DNA of 64,000 nt, taken from assembly GCF_025917315.1 (NCBI RefSeq), contig NZ_CP080627.1:2480001-2544000 (forward strand). The letters run 5' to 3'. The position numbers and the translations under genes are program-made. Shown piece by piece: positions 27,548-37,541 of the stretch (positions within the stretch are counted from its first letter, which is position 1; every line of letters begins with the position of its first letter). The notes under the pieces are model-generated. The model did no database searches, was not told where the DNA came from, and saw nothing but the letters and a program-made list of their open reading frames with translations. The DNA is from Halomonas qaidamensis. GTDB taxonomy: Bacteria; Pseudomonadota; Gammaproteobacteria; Pseudomonadales; Halomonadaceae.

Positions 27548-27573
27548 TTACAAATGGTGCTTACAAATGGTGC
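27548..27573. repeat. 13-bp duplication copying the oxidoreductase stop codon
   Basis: The unit tacaaatggtgct-like sequence occurs twice around 27548-27573. The copy inside the gene encodes the C-terminal HHL and the TAA stop; the second copy lies immediately after, repeating HHL and the stop outside the gene. Confidence 0.8.
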
Positions 27574-28613
27574 TTAAGCGGTATCCAGCGCCGTTGGCGG
27601 TGGCTGTCTAGGCCAGCTTCTAACAGCATCATGCTGCGCAGCGCGTCTTCAATATCAACGGGCAACGGTGTTTTATCACGTATCGCCGCGGCCACGCCGT
27701 GATAATAAGCGAGATAGTCACCCGCCTGTGTGACGTGCTCGTGGCTTGCCAGCGGCGCATCTTCACCGTCGCCTTCGCGTAGGGTCAGCGTACCTGGCGA
27801 GTCCTCGCCCCACTTAGACGTTGGTGTTTCTCCGGCTTTTAAGCGGTCCTCTTGAGGATCTAAGCCGTATTTAAGGTAGCTGCCTTTTGTTCCATGAATA
27901 CGAAAACGGGGTGTTGATTCAGCCATCAGGGTGCCAGCACTGAGGCTGACGCGGCAAGCGTCGTACTCCAACAGTGCCAGAAAATCATCATCAGCTTTAG
28001 CGCCGTCTCTGCGCACACCTAGGTCTAGTAGAATAGCGTTCGGCATTCCGAATAATTCACAAGCTTGGTCAAGCAAATGCGGGCCAAGGTCATACCAAAT
28101 ACCACCACCGGGTGTGGCTTTTTCACGCCAGCGGTCACGAACCTCCGGCCGAAAACGGTCAAAACGCGACTCAAAGCCGGTAATGCGCCCTAACGTACCG
28201 CCTTCTAACAACGCTTTTACGGTGAGAAAGTCGCTATCCCAGCGGCGGTTATGAAATACCGATACCAAACGCTCTTTATCAATCGCTAGCGCTTTTAGCT
28301 GTTTGGCTTCTGAGAGCGTCACGGTAAAAGGCTTATCCACCACCACGTGTTTGCCCGCCATCAACGCGGTCTTAGCTAACGAAAAGTGGGTGTCGTTAGG
28401 CGTTGGAATAACGATAAGGTCAATATCGCTACGCTGACACAGCGCCAGCGCTTGGCGTTCAACCTCAGCATCTAAATCAGCCTGCACTTTGGCGGCATTA
28501 CTGGAGGATACTGCGACTAAATCCAGGCCTTCCGTTGCCTGAATGAGCGGCGCATGAAACGTTTTACTTGCAAATCCATAGCCAACGAGGCCAACGTTAA
28601 TAATTGCCTTCAT
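27561..28613 (-). CDS. Gfo/Idh/MocA-family NAD(P)-dependent oxidoreductase
   Basis: Predicted sugar or polyol dehydrogenase of the Gfo/Idh/MocA family, most like E. coli YdgJ/YhhX from memory. The Rossmann fold begins INVGLVGYGFASKTFHAPLI (dinucleotide-binding glycines at residues 8-13), followed by VIPTPNDTHFSLAKTAL, the conserved EKP-like loop VVDKPFTVTL (catalytic Lys near residue 95) and GGGIWYDLGPHLLDQA containing the family histidine. Length 350 is typical. It is convergent with nudE and lies downstream of ilvD on the same strand, but a hairpin separates them. The substrate is unknown. Confidence 0.88.
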   Translation of the reverse strand: MKAIINVGLVGYGFASKTFHAPLIQATEGLDLVAVSSSNAAKVQADLDAEVERQALALCQRSDIDLIVIPTPNDTHFSLAKTALMAGKHVVVDKPFTVTLSEAKQLKALAIDKERLVSVFHNRRWDSDFLTVKALLEGGTLGRITGFESRFDRFRPEVRDRWREKATPGGGIWYDLGPHLLDQACELFGMPNAILLDLGVRRDGAKADDDFLALLEYDACRVSLSAGTLMAESTPRFRIHGTKGSYLKYGLDPQEDRLKAGETPTSKWGEDSPGTLTLREGDGEDAPLASHEHVTQAGDYLAYYHGVAAAIRDKTPLPVDIEDALRSMMLLEAGLDSHRQRRWIPLKHHL

Positions 28614-28654
28614 GGCATTCCTTAGTCATGTTGACGGTTTGCATTTGGGTATGA

Positions 28655-28684
28655 CTCAGCCTGTGTAAGCGGTCACAGGCTGAG
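28655..28684 (-). terminator. Possible terminator of ilvD
   Basis: An 11-bp perfect inverted repeat, CTCAGCCTGTG and CACAGGCTGAG, with an 8-nt loop, 13 bp after the ilvD stop. The T-run is poor (GAGTCATACCC on the minus strand), so confidence is modest. Confidence 0.5.
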
Positions 28685-28696
28685 CCAGCATAGCGA

Positions 28697-30541
28697 CTAG
28701 TCGAGTTTGGAAAGATCGCGAACCGCACCTTTGTCTGCAGACGTTGCCAGTAGCGCATACGCTTTTAGAGCGGGTGTGACCTTACGCGGGCGCTGTTCAA
28801 CGGGCTTCCAGGCGTCTTTGCCTTTGGCTTCCATGGCTTCACGGCGCTTTGCCAGCACGGAATCAGGTAGCTGCACATTAATCGTGCGATTCGGAATATC
28901 GATCAAAATGGTATCACCCTGCTCTACTAGACCAATCGCGCCACCCGCCGCAGCTTCAGGAGAGACATGGCCAATAGAAAGACCAGAAGTGCCGCCCGAA
29001 AAGCGGCCATCGGTCAGCAGTGCGCAGGCTTTACCCAGCCCTTTGGATTTTAAATAAGAGGTCGGATAGAGCATTTCCTGCATGCCAGGGCCGCCTTTAG
29101 GACCTTCGTAGCGAATCACCACGACATCGCCCTCTTTGACCTTACCATCCAATACGTTGGCTACGGCCTGGTCTTGGGACTCCACGACGTGGGCTTTGCC
29201 TTCAAACACGAGGATCGAGTCATCAACGCCTGCGGTTTTAACCACACAGCCATCGAGAGCGATATTGCCGTACAGTACCGCTAAGCCGCCTTCTGTTGAA
29301 AATGCATGGGCTAGGTCGCGAATACAGCCAGTAGCGCGATCACCATCGAGGCTTGGCCAGCGGGTGCTTTGCGAGAAAGCGGTTTGGGTCGGCACACCAC
29401 CAGGGCCTGCTTTGAAGAACTCAACTACTTCAGCGCTTGGCGAGCGCATAATATCCCACTCTTCTAGCGCCGCTTTTAGGCTATCGCCATAAACCGTTGG
29501 TACCGAGGTATCCAGTACACCAGCACGATCTAACTCACCCAAAATAGCCATAATGCCACCGGCACGGTGAACGTCTTCGATATGGTATTTCTGGGTATTG
29601 GGGGCCACTTTACATAGCTGTGGCACTTCCCGGGAAAGGCGGTCGATATCCGACATAGTGAAGTCGACTTCTGCTTCCTGGGCTGCTGCCAGCAGGTGCA
29701 ATATCGTATTCGTAGACCCCCCCATGGCGATATCTAACGTCATGGCATTTTTGAACGCAGCCTTATTGCCAATCGCACGTGGCAGTAGGTGGGTTTCTTC
29801 ACCTTCGTAGTAGCGCTTGGCCAGTTCCACAATGCGGTGGCCAGCGTTTTCAAATAACCGCCGACGATCAGAATGGGTCGCCAGCACGGTACCGTTCCCC
29901 GGCAGCGCCAGCCCCAGCGCCTCCATCAAACAGTTCATCGAGTTGGCGGTAAACATACCCGAGCAGCTTCCACAGGTGGGGCACGCACTACGCTCAACTT
30001 CGGCAAGGGTTTCATCGTCAACGCTGTCGTCAGCCGCCATCACCATGGCGTCAACCAAGTCGAGACCGTGATCTAATAGCTTGGTTTTACCCGCTTCCAT
30101 GGGTCCACCTGACACAAAAATCACCGGAATATTGAGACGCATAGCCGCCATCAACATTCCTGGGGTGATTTTGTCGCAGTTGGAAATACACACCAGCGCA
30201 TCGGCACAGTGGGCATTACACATGTATTCGACGCTATCAGCGATGATATCGCGGCTGGGCAGCGAATAAAGCATGCCATCGTGGCCCATCGCGATACCAT
30301 CATCTACCGCAATGGTGTTGAACTCTTTCGCCACACCGCCTGCTTTTTCAATTTCACGTGCGACCAGCTGGCCCATATCTTTTAAGTGAACATGGCCCGG
30401 CACAAACTGGGTAAACGAGTTCGCCACCGCAATAATCGGCTTATGAAAATCGTCATCTTTCATACCAGTGGCGCGCCACAAAGCGCGGGCACCGGCCATA
30501 TTGCGGCCAGCGGTGGTCGTACGGGAGCGATACTCGGGCAT
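28697..30541 (-). CDS. ilvD: Dihydroxy-acid dehydratase
   Basis: Iron-sulfur enzyme dehydrating 2,3-dihydroxy acids to 2-keto acids in valine, leucine and isoleucine biosynthesis. The protein has the family cysteine/cluster regions [15 protein letters not shown] and [25 protein letters not shown], and the C-terminal [17 protein letters not shown] block. ATG at 30541 ([21 protein letters not shown]) matches E. coli IlvD and has GAGG 5 nt upstream; the 17 upstream codons also open are not needed. Length 614 versus 616 in E. coli. The IlvD1 type with CDKITPGM motif supports an oxygen-sensitive [4Fe-4S] enzyme. Confidence 0.97.
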   Translation of the reverse strand: MPEYRSRTTTAGRNMAGARALWRATGMKDDDFHKPIIAVANSFTQFVPGHVHLKDMGQLVAREIEKAGGVAKEFNTIAVDDGIAMGHDGMLYSLPSRDIIADSVEYMCNAHCADALVCISNCDKITPGMLMAAMRLNIPVIFVSGGPMEAGKTKLLDHGLDLVDAMVMAADDSVDDETLAEVERSACPTCGSCSGMFTANSMNCLMEALGLALPGNGTVLATHSDRRRLFENAGHRIVELAKRYYEGEETHLLPRAIGNKAAFKNAMTLDIAMGGSTNTILHLLAAAQEAEVDFTMSDIDRLSREVPQLCKVAPNTQKYHIEDVHRAGGIMAILGELDRAGVLDTSVPTVYGDSLKAALEEWDIMRSPSAEVVEFFKAGPGGVPTQTAFSQSTRWPSLDGDRATGCIRDLAHAFSTEGGLAVLYGNIALDGCVVKTAGVDDSILVFEGKAHVVESQDQAVANVLDGKVKEGDVVVIRYEGPKGGPGMQEMLYPTSYLKSKGLGKACALLTDGRFSGGTSGLSIGHVSPEAAAGGAIGLVEQGDTILIDIPNRTINVQLPDSVLAKRREAMEAKGKDAWKPVEQRPRKVTPALKAYALLATSADKGAVRDLSKLD

Positions 30542-30688
30542 GGTGTCCTCTACATCTTTATCATGGCCTACCGCATTCTTGGCGGCAGGCAAGTGAATCC
30601 AGCGGCCTTAGATTGTGGCATGAGCGCAACGCGTAGACTAGATGGTGAGGGCAACCGCCGTGCCCTGCTCAGCGGTTATCCACCAAAA

Positions 30689-32854
30689 TCAAAACGTTTC
30701 CCATTGCTGTGAGTCATCTTGATTAGCCAGGCCTCGCGCTGTGGAGCTGTTGCGTGAAGGCAAGCGTAGCGATGCTTTTCGCTGCGCTTGATTAACCTGC
30801 TGTAGCTTTTCCCGAGCAACCTGAATATTTTCTTCCTGCGCGCCTTCCAAACGGAAAGCACCCACCACATTCGCTAGCTCAAACGTTTCTAGGGCTAAAT
30901 TATCAGCAGACGCTGCAATCGTTTGTACCTTGGTGGCATTTTGCTGAGTAACGCTGTCCATTTCTGCGATGGCTGAATTGATTTGTCCGATACCGCTGCT
31001 TTGCTCGCTAGACGCGGTGCTAATCGACTCCATGAGCTCGCTAACACGGCTGACCTGCTGCATGACATCGTCGATAGCACGTTCAGCCTGCTCGACAGCA
31101 CCGCGACCACTACTAACTTCTTGGGTTGTGCTATCAATCATCTTACGAATTTCTTGGGCTGCTGTAGCACTACGGCTAGCCAAGTTGCGAACCTCGCTAG
31201 CTACAACGGCAAAACCACGTCCATGCTCGCCAGCACGAGCGGCTTCAACAGAAGCGTTCAGCGCTAGAATATTGGTTTGAAAGGCAATCCCGTCGATAAC
31301 ACCGATCATTTCCGTCATTTTTTCAGCGCTTTGAGCAATACGCTGCATTCTTGCCACCAACTGCTGCATTTGTTCACGGGTGTCGCGAGTGCTGGATGTA
31401 TTCTGCATCGCTAACTCAGTTGCTTGACGGGCACTCTCGGTATTTTGTTGTACCGTCGAGGTCATCTCTTCCATGCTAGACGCCGTTTGCTGCAACGAGG
31501 AGGCTTGCTGTTCGGTGCGTGATGCCAGCTCCTCATTTTCTGCAGCAATTTGCTGAACTGCGGGGGTGACGACGGACACGCGATGCTCAACTTCCCCTAC
31601 AATGCTGGCAAGGCTAAAGCGCATGGTATCCAGCGAGTACAGCAATGCACCTAACTCATCCTTGCTTTCACGGCGCTCTCGGGCGGCTAGATTGCCCGCC
31701 GCAATTTGGAACGTAATATGACGTGCACCTTCTACGCTGCGCAGTACTGATCTTAAGATAATGCTGCTAAGCCCCACCATCAGTAATAAACCAATAGCCA
31801 CCAGCACCACTTGGGCAATCAACATTTTCTGGCGGCCCTGCTGCGCCAGTTCAACCAGCGCCTGAGCATTGGCCCGCTCATTACTCACTAACTGGCTACT
31901 GCCTTCTCGCAGCTGCTCAGTGGTGGGCTGTACGCCATCATTAAAGGCTTCGAAAGCCGCAAAACCATTGGCATCACGGATAGCACTAAGCGTGGTGTTC
32001 ACGCTGGCACTCCAGGCAGAAAGCGTGGACGCAAACGCTTGCTGACGCTCGGTGCTAGCGTTGCTGTCGGTGCGGTAGCCATCCCAAAGCGTTTGGATTG
32101 ACAGGGAGTACTCGTCAACAGACCCAGCAACCGCGTCTATGTCAACACGGCGAGGGTTGCGAACGGCGGGTTCTAACAGGGCCACCACCTGCCCTACTTG
32201 ACGTTCAAGACGTTGAAGATTAGCAACCGCCTCAAGCCCCGTCCGATTTAGCGACTCCAAGCGCTCGCCAGAGACCATTAAACCGTACATGCCTAAGCCT
32301 CCGGCTAGCCCTAACAAAACCAGCGACGTGACCACCATACCGGTTAGCTTGGCTCTTAAACTGGTAAACTGAAAGCTTTTAAGAATGCCCCCTAATCCGC
32401 GACGTTTAAGTACGCCTTGCGCCAATACATAGTGGCGAGACTTACCCTTCTCTCGGATTTCTTTATAAACCGTTTCAGCTAGCGCAATACTGCTGGCCGT
32501 TGTCTTACGACGTACCGAGGTGTACCCCACAATGCGATCACCATCCCGGAGCGGAGCGACGGTAGCATTCACCCAATAGTAGTCACCGTTTTTACGGCGG
32601 TTTTTAACCGTTCCTTGCCACGTCGCCCCTGACTGAATCGTTTTCCAGAAATCAGCGTAGGCTGCTTCAGGCATATCAGGGTGGCGAATTAAACTATGGG
32701 GCGCTCCCATTAACTCATCACGGGTGTAGCCGCTTATCTCTACAAACGCCGCGTTCGCGTACGTTACATTGCCTTTTAAATCAGACCGTGAGATCAGTAC
32801 AGCTTCGTCATCAAGCGTGTACTCACGCTGAGTGACGGGTTGGTTATTGCGCAT
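30689..32854 (-). CDS. PAS-containing methyl-accepting chemotaxis protein (Aer/Tar hybrid)
   Basis: Chemoreceptor of unusual layout: an N-terminal cytoplasmic PAS domain of the Aer type (about residues 15-120, [24 protein letters not shown] and the [18 protein letters not shown] block), a transmembrane helix (about 172-192), a ~150-residue helical periplasmic region of the four-helix-bundle type, a second transmembrane helix (about 345-367), HAMP, and the MCP signalling domain with the hairpin [22 protein letters not shown]. The last residues QQWETF match the WxxF pentapeptide tether that binds CheR/CheB in Tar and Tsr. Aer itself lacks a periplasmic domain, so this may sense both redox state and an extracellular ligand. 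Stand-alone gene. Confidence 0.93.
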   Translation of the reverse strand: MRNNQPVTQREYTLDDEAVLISRSDLKGNVTYANAAFVEISGYTRDELMGAPHSLIRHPDMPEAAYADFWKTIQSGATWQGTVKNRRKNGDYYWVNATVAPLRDGDRIVGYTSVRRKTTASSIALAETVYKEIREKGKSRHYVLAQGVLKRRGLGGILKSFQFTSLRAKLTGMVVTSLVLLGLAGGLGMYGLMVSGERLESLNRTGLEAVANLQRLERQVGQVVALLEPAVRNPRRVDIDAVAGSVDEYSLSIQTLWDGYRTDSNASTERQQAFASTLSAWSASVNTTLSAIRDANGFAAFEAFNDGVQPTTEQLREGSSQLVSNERANAQALVELAQQGRQKMLIAQVVLVAIGLLLMVGLSSIILRSVLRSVEGARHITFQIAAGNLAARERRESKDELGALLYSLDTMRFSLASIVGEVEHRVSVVTPAVQQIAAENEELASRTEQQASSLQQTASSMEEMTSTVQQNTESARQATELAMQNTSSTRDTREQMQQLVARMQRIAQSAEKMTEMIGVIDGIAFQTNILALNASVEAARAGEHGRGFAVVASEVRNLASRSATAAQEIRKMIDSTTQEVSSGRGAVEQAERAIDDVMQQVSRVSELMESISTASSEQSSGIGQINSAIAEMDSVTQQNATKVQTIAASADNLALETFELANVVGAFRLEGAQEENIQVAREKLQQVNQAQRKASLRLPSRNSSTARGLANQDDSQQWETF

Positions 32855-32937
32855 TCAGAAACTCCCAGGGGCTTTTTTAATTTTGATTTGCTCCTATTAT
32901 CCCGTGTTGCAAGGGAATTTAACCACTAAATAACTAT

Positions 32938-32969
32938 GCAAAAGCGCCGCACTCTTCGGTGCGGCGCCT
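32938..32969 (-). terminator. Intrinsic terminator after lon
   Basis: Nine-base-pair stem GCGCCGCAC / GTGCGGCGC (32944-32952, 32959-32967) with a TCTTCG loop. On the minus strand it ends with TTTTGC. It lies about 40 bp after the lon stop. Confidence 0.75.
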
Positions 32970-33007
32970 TAACTAAACGGTTGTTTTTTTACGTTCGATT
33001 GAAGAGC

Positions 33008-35515
33008 CTACGTGAAAACCACATTGGCAACATCACGATAGCGGTTCGCAAAATGCACCGTCATTCCCTCTTTCAAATAATCGGGAAGCTCTTCGTAATC
33101 GCGTTTATTGGCTTCTGGAAGAATCACTTCAAAAATATCGCTGCGGCGTGCGGCGATAATTTTCTCCCGAATTCCCCCCACCGGTAAGACTTGCCCAGTT
33201 AAGGTCAATTCACCCGTCATTGCCAAGGGGCGATTAATCGCCTGATGCTTAGCCAGCGAAAGCAATGCCGTGGTCATCGTGACCCCTGCTGACGGGCCGT
33301 CTTTGGGCGTTGCCCCTTCGGGCACGTGAAGATGCACAAACGCTGAGTCAAAGAAGTCGGCATCGGCACCATACTCTTGCAAGTGGCCAAGCGTGTAGCT
33401 GTAAGCAATATTGGCGGACTCTTTCATCACATCGCCAAGCTTGCCGGTAAGTTTAAAGCCACGATCCAGCGCATGGACTTTGCCCGCTTCAATAGGCAGT
33501 GTTGCGCCTCCCATGGAAGTCCAAGCAAGACCGGTAACAACGCCTTCGCCTTTCAGCACTTTCTCTTTGCGGAAAAGCGGTGCTCCCAGGAATTCTTCCA
33601 GGTTTTTAACCGAAATTTTTACCGTTTCTACCTGCTCTTCGAGAAGCTTCACTGCTGCCTTACGAACAATACGATGCAGCTGCTTTTCAAGCTGGCGAAC
33701 ACCCGCCTCACGGGCATAGCCATCAATCACCTGCTTGAGCGCGGCATCCGTTAAGTTAATACGTTTTTTCGGCAAATTGTCGCGTTTCAGAAGCTTTGGC
33801 CATAGATGATGCTTAGCGATCTGTAGCTTTTCTTCTGCGATATAACCTGACAGACGGATCTGCTCCATACGATCAAGCAGCGGCCCTGGGATCGAGTCCA
33901 GCGTATTGGCGGTGCACAAGAACAGTACTTTGGAAAGATCCATGCGCACATCGAGATAGTGATCCAGAAAGTCGACGTTTTGTTCGGGATCTAGCACCTC
34001 AAGCAGTGCTGATGCAGGATCACCCTGAAACGATTGGCCTAACTTATCAATCTCATCGAGCATGATCACTGGGTTTTCGACTTCAACTTCTTTAAACGCC
34101 TGCACTAGCTTGCCGGGCATTGCGCCCACGTAAGTACGGCGATGCCCTTTAATTTCAGCCTCATCGCGCATGCCACCTACCGAAAACCGATAGAACTCAC
34201 GGCCTAATGCTTCAGCAATAGAGCGTCCAATCGAGGTTTTACCGACCCCAGGCGGGCCAACCAGCAATACAATCGAGCCACCCACGTCGCCTTTAAAAGT
34301 TCCTTCGGCCAGAAACTCAATAATCCGCTCTTTCACGTCTTGTAAGCCATCGTGATCGCGGTTGAGGACTTCCCTGGCATGGGCCAAATCGAGCTTATCC
34401 TGGCTGGTAACGCCCCAAGGTAACGAGGTTAGCCAGTCAAGATAGTTACGAGTAGTGCCGTACTCTGGCGAGCCGGTTTCTAGCACGCTGAGTTTATTAA
34501 GCTCATCATCGATACGCGCTTGAACGCGCTCCGGTACCACCAGCGACTCTAGGCGGTTCCTAAACGTATCGACATCGTTTTCGCGGTCGTCTTTTGAAAT
34601 CCCCAGCTCTCGCTGAATAACTTTAAGCTGCTCACGTAAGAAGAATTCGCGCTGCCGTTCCTGCATTTGAGCATTAACTTGCTCGCTGATTTCACTTTGC
34701 AACTGGGCAACATCGATTTCTTTGCGTAGCAGGGGGAGTACTTTATGCATTCGCTCAGCCACTGACAGCGTGGCCAATACATCCTGCAATTCAGGGCCTT
34801 TGGCAGACGTTATAGCAGCTGCGAAGTCTGTCAGAGGGCCAGGTTCATGTGGACTGAAGCGGTTCAAGTAATGCTTTAGCTCTTCGCCATAAAGAGGATT
34901 AATCGGCAACAGCTCTTTGATGCCATTAATGATCGCCATTGCATAGGCACGGGTTTCTTCATTTTCAGCATCTACTGGCTCTTTAGGATAGCTGACTTCC
35001 ACCAGATACGGCGGCTCTTTAGACAGCCAACGCTGAATTTTAAAACGCTTAACCCCTTGCGCGATAAACTGGATTTGTTGGTCTTCGCTTTGGAGTTTAT
35101 GCACTTTAACTGCTGTGCCAATCTCGGGAAAATCATCATGATTTAGAGAATCAACGCCCTGCTCGCCAACAAAGGCAACACCAATGGTGTGATGCGGTGT
35201 ATTTCCCACACGGCGCATCGTTTCTTCCCAGCGTTCGCGGTTGATGACCAGCGGCTGTACCTGAGCAGGGAAAAATGGTCGATTATGAATCGGCAACAGA
35301 TAGATACGCTCTGGAAGCATATCGCTGGCGGGTACTAGCGAATTAACTTTCTCACCGTCTGAACGATGGTCTTCACTACCATCATTAGTACGCGGATCAT
35401 CAGTACGCGGATCGTCAGTACGTGGTTCTTCACCGTGCTCTTGATGCGCGTCAGATTCTTCATCCGTCAGCCAATCTAAGTGCTCGTGATCGCGGTCGTA
35501 ATCCTGGTCGCTCAT
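33008..35515 (-). CDS. Lon-family ATP-dependent protease (AsrA-type)
   Basis: AAA+ serine protease with Walker A GPPGVGKTS, Walker B MLDEIDKL and the Ser-Lys catalytic dyad in PKDGPSAGV and GGIREKIIAA near the C-terminus. The N-terminal substrate domain begins LPERIYLLPIHNRPFFPAQVQPLVI, which from memory matches the second Lon paralogue of pseudomonads (AsrA, PA0779) rather than canonical Lon. It is preceded by a strongly acidic 60-residue extension rich in Asp and Glu with three TDDPR-like tandem repeats. ATG at 35515 has GGGAGAGG upstream. 835 residues. In the cited relatives this class is linked to heat and aminoglycoside stress. Confidence 0.93.
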   Translation of the reverse strand: MSDQDYDRDHEHLDWLTDEESDAHQEHGEEPRTDDPRTDDPRTNDGSEDHRSDGEKVNSLVPASDMLPERIYLLPIHNRPFFPAQVQPLVINRERWEETMRRVGNTPHHTIGVAFVGEQGVDSLNHDDFPEIGTAVKVHKLQSEDQQIQFIAQGVKRFKIQRWLSKEPPYLVEVSYPKEPVDAENEETRAYAMAIINGIKELLPINPLYGEELKHYLNRFSPHEPGPLTDFAAAITSAKGPELQDVLATLSVAERMHKVLPLLRKEIDVAQLQSEISEQVNAQMQERQREFFLREQLKVIQRELGISKDDRENDVDTFRNRLESLVVPERVQARIDDELNKLSVLETGSPEYGTTRNYLDWLTSLPWGVTSQDKLDLAHAREVLNRDHDGLQDVKERIIEFLAEGTFKGDVGGSIVLLVGPPGVGKTSIGRSIAEALGREFYRFSVGGMRDEAEIKGHRRTYVGAMPGKLVQAFKEVEVENPVIMLDEIDKLGQSFQGDPASALLEVLDPEQNVDFLDHYLDVRMDLSKVLFLCTANTLDSIPGPLLDRMEQIRLSGYIAEEKLQIAKHHLWPKLLKRDNLPKKRINLTDAALKQVIDGYAREAGVRQLEKQLHRIVRKAAVKLLEEQVETVKISVKNLEEFLGAPLFRKEKVLKGEGVVTGLAWTSMGGATLPIEAGKVHALDRGFKLTGKLGDVMKESANIAYSYTLGHLQEYGADADFFDSAFVHLHVPEGATPKDGPSAGVTMTTALLSLAKHQAINRPLAMTGELTLTGQVLPVGGIREKIIAARRSDIFEVILPEANKRDYEELPDYLKEGMTVHFANRYRDVANVVFT
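35381..35425. repeat. 15-bp tandem array at the lon 5' end
   Basis: Three units of 15 bp at 35381-35395, 35396-35410 and 35411-35425 (last with one change) encode three acidic pentapeptides of the TDDPR/TNDGS type in the lon N-terminal extension. The frame is kept. Confidence 0.9.
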
Positions 35516-35610
35516 GCGCCTCTCCCATAACAATAGCTAGCGGATCAGTCCGCTTAATAATGTTTAAGGGATGTGGGCACACAGTAGAAACTTCAACCCT
35601 TAACACCATT

Positions 35611-35636
35611 AGAGAGGGCTGATAGAGAGGGCTGAT
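35611..35636. repeat. 13-bp duplication near the DUF945 gene
   Basis: Two perfect copies of agagagggctgat at 35611-35623 and 35624-35636, between the DUF945 stop and lon. It is one of many short tandem duplications in this window. Confidence 0.85.
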
Positions 35637-35666
35637 ACAAAGCTATAAAGCAAAGAGACTGGAGAC

Positions 35667-36923
35667 TTATTGAGGCCAAAGCTGAGGCATAGGACGCCCA
35701 TTAACACGCCATTCACCACGAATCACGTCAAACTCCAATTCTCGCGTGCCTAAGGGTAGCCCTAGCCAAAGAGCTGCCACGGTAGGTGCATCGTACCAGG
35801 TGAAATCACCATCAACACGATCTAGCCAGCGGGCACGCTCTTCTGGTGTAGTCAACTCTGTTATAGTCAGCTCATCAAGCCGACGCGCATCAAAAAAGAG
35901 TGCGCCATCCGCATTAACAGTGATGCCCAGGAGTGGGCTCTCGATCGCCACTGTTGTAATGTCTAAGCGAGGTGAATCACGTAACACCCCCATCAAACTA
36001 GGGGCCAAACGAACCAATAACCCTTCCGCCATGGGAAGACTGGCATCACCCCACGCGGCTTCCTGGCGCAGTCTTAAGATCGTTTCGCGCACGGCATCTG
36101 CATTTAAACGTGAAAGTTCCGCGTCTATTCGGCCACTTAATAACGGCGTATCAGGAGCCTCGCTAGGAACGCTAACTTCGCCAATGATTAGCTCGCCATT
36201 GAGACGAAGCTCTTGTTCATCGAGCACCATGTGGCTGTGAACATCGAGTGGCGAAAGGTGAATATCATAAGCAGGATAGTGAAGCGATAACGACTCAACA
36301 TGCAGGTGGTCGCGTTGAGCAAAATGATAGGCATCGTCAATATAGGTATAACGGCTTTCAAGGGAGGAAGGCCCCATCGTCAGCTGAGCAGGGCCATCGG
36401 TTAACGTGAGCTGATCAAGCAGCGCGCGCAACCGCCAATCACCAAATACGCCCTCCAGACGCATTCTGGCTCCACGAACCGATAATTCACGGCCGTTTTG
36501 TTGAATCACAAAGGGAGCCAGCGCTAAACGCAGTTCGCTATGGCCGCTTACCGTGTGGTAGCGCCCTTGCCAACGTGGAATGGACGGTGCAGAGACTTCG
36601 CCCACGGCTTTTTGCAAAACGCTGTCTAAACGGGGCAGAAGCGTTCCTTCAACATCAGTACTTAATGCGCCATGACGCGCACGGTAAGTGAGTTCTAGTC
36701 GCCATGGCCGCCCTAACAAGGGCGATAAAAGCAGCTTTCCCTGAGACGTTAGCCACCCTTGGCGGCTCTCTGTCCGGCTAACTCGCCACTCGCCTCGTGC
36801 TTCTAAATCTTCTAATGCTTGGCGAAGGCTGCGTTCAAACAAAATACTCGATAGCAGTTGCGCCACCATCCACGCCACCGCCAGGGCCGCGAGAATAGGG
36901 ACGATCAGTCGTTCCTTGCGCAT
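35667..36923 (-). CDS. DUF945 (YdgA-like) envelope protein
   Basis: Member of the DUF945/YdgA family, periplasmic proteins anchored by an N-terminal membrane segment. An N-terminal transmembrane helix (LIVPILAALAVAWMVAQLL, residues 6-25) precedes a large soluble beta-rich region repeated in blocks of the TLLPRLDS, LEGVFGDWRL and LTITELTTPEER type. ATG at 36923 has GGAG 5 nt upstream and gives a 418-residue protein; the upstream 14 codons are open but lack a ribosome site. The function of YdgA is not well established; some relatives are tied to motility and membrane homeostasis. Monocistronic, between lon and pgpA. Confidence 0.78.
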   Translation of the reverse strand: MRKERLIVPILAALAVAWMVAQLLSSILFERSLRQALEDLEARGEWRVSRTESRQGWLTSQGKLLLSPLLGRPWRLELTYRARHGALSTDVEGTLLPRLDSVLQKAVGEVSAPSIPRWQGRYHTVSGHSELRLALAPFVIQQNGRELSVRGARMRLEGVFGDWRLRALLDQLTLTDGPAQLTMGPSSLESRYTYIDDAYHFAQRDHLHVESLSLHYPAYDIHLSPLDVHSHMVLDEQELRLNGELIIGEVSVPSEAPDTPLLSGRIDAELSRLNADAVRETILRLRQEAAWGDASLPMAEGLLVRLAPSLMGVLRDSPRLDITTVAIESPLLGITVNADGALFFDARRLDELTITELTTPEERARWLDRVDGDFTWYDAPTVAALWLGLPLGTRELEFDVIRGEWRVNGRPMPQLWPQ

Positions 36924-37067
36924 GCGATCTCCTTGAACACCCCCTCGATTGGAGACGTTCGCCACCGACGTTGCGTAATCAGTTTTTAGTAATTATCCGA
37001 ATCCATTCATTATTATATAAGTAATTCATCTGCCTTCTTGTACTGCCTGCTTATACTGATAGATTTT

Positions 37068-37541
37068 TTAATGCAGCCAAAACCATAAATGCATCGTACT
37101 CCACGCATAGATACCGGCCATGACATCATCAATCATAATGCCAAATCCACCGGCAACACGCCTATCAGCCCAGCGGATAGGCCATGGCTTGAACACGTCG
37201 AAGATACGAAAAACAATGAACCCCCAGAGCGCCGCTTCCCATGAAAAGGGTACGGCCGCCATGGTGATCCAGTAGCCAACAAATTCATCCCAAACAATAC
37301 CAGAGTGATCGTGCACACCTAAGTCATGGGAGGTTTTATCGCATAACCAAACCCCAACGACAAAGGCGGCAAATACAATGCCGAGATACCAGCTCAAGGG
37401 CAGGTCGGCCATCATCCAGTAGAAAGGAATAGCCGCTAGCGTCCCGAAGGTACCTGGTGCCCAGGGCACTGCACCACTGCCCAGGCCAAAGGCGAAAAAA
37501 TGGGTTGGCCGACGCCAAACGCTCGCTGGTGCTCGGTTCAT
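37068..37541 (-). CDS. pgpA: Phosphatidylglycerophosphatase A
   Basis: Dephosphorylates phosphatidylglycerol phosphate to phosphatidylglycerol at the inner membrane. The 157-residue protein has the PgpA hallmarks: FAFGLGSGAVPWAPGTFGTLAAIP near residue 17, the conserved acidic DEFVGYW near residue 85, RIFDVFKPWPIRWADRR and the membrane helix before GFGIMIDDVMAGIYAW. Its ATG overlaps the thiL stop by 4 bp, the same order as in E. coli (nusB-thiL-pgpA). It is the last gene of the rib-nus-thi cluster and is followed by an AT-rich gap before the DUF945 gene. Confidence 0.96.
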   Translation of the reverse strand: MNRAPASVWRRPTHFFAFGLGSGAVPWAPGTFGTLAAIPFYWMMADLPLSWYLGIVFAAFVVGVWLCDKTSHDLGVHDHSGIVWDEFVGYWITMAAVPFSWEAALWGFIVFRIFDVFKPWPIRWADRRVAGGFGIMIDDVMAGIYAWSTMHLWFWLH

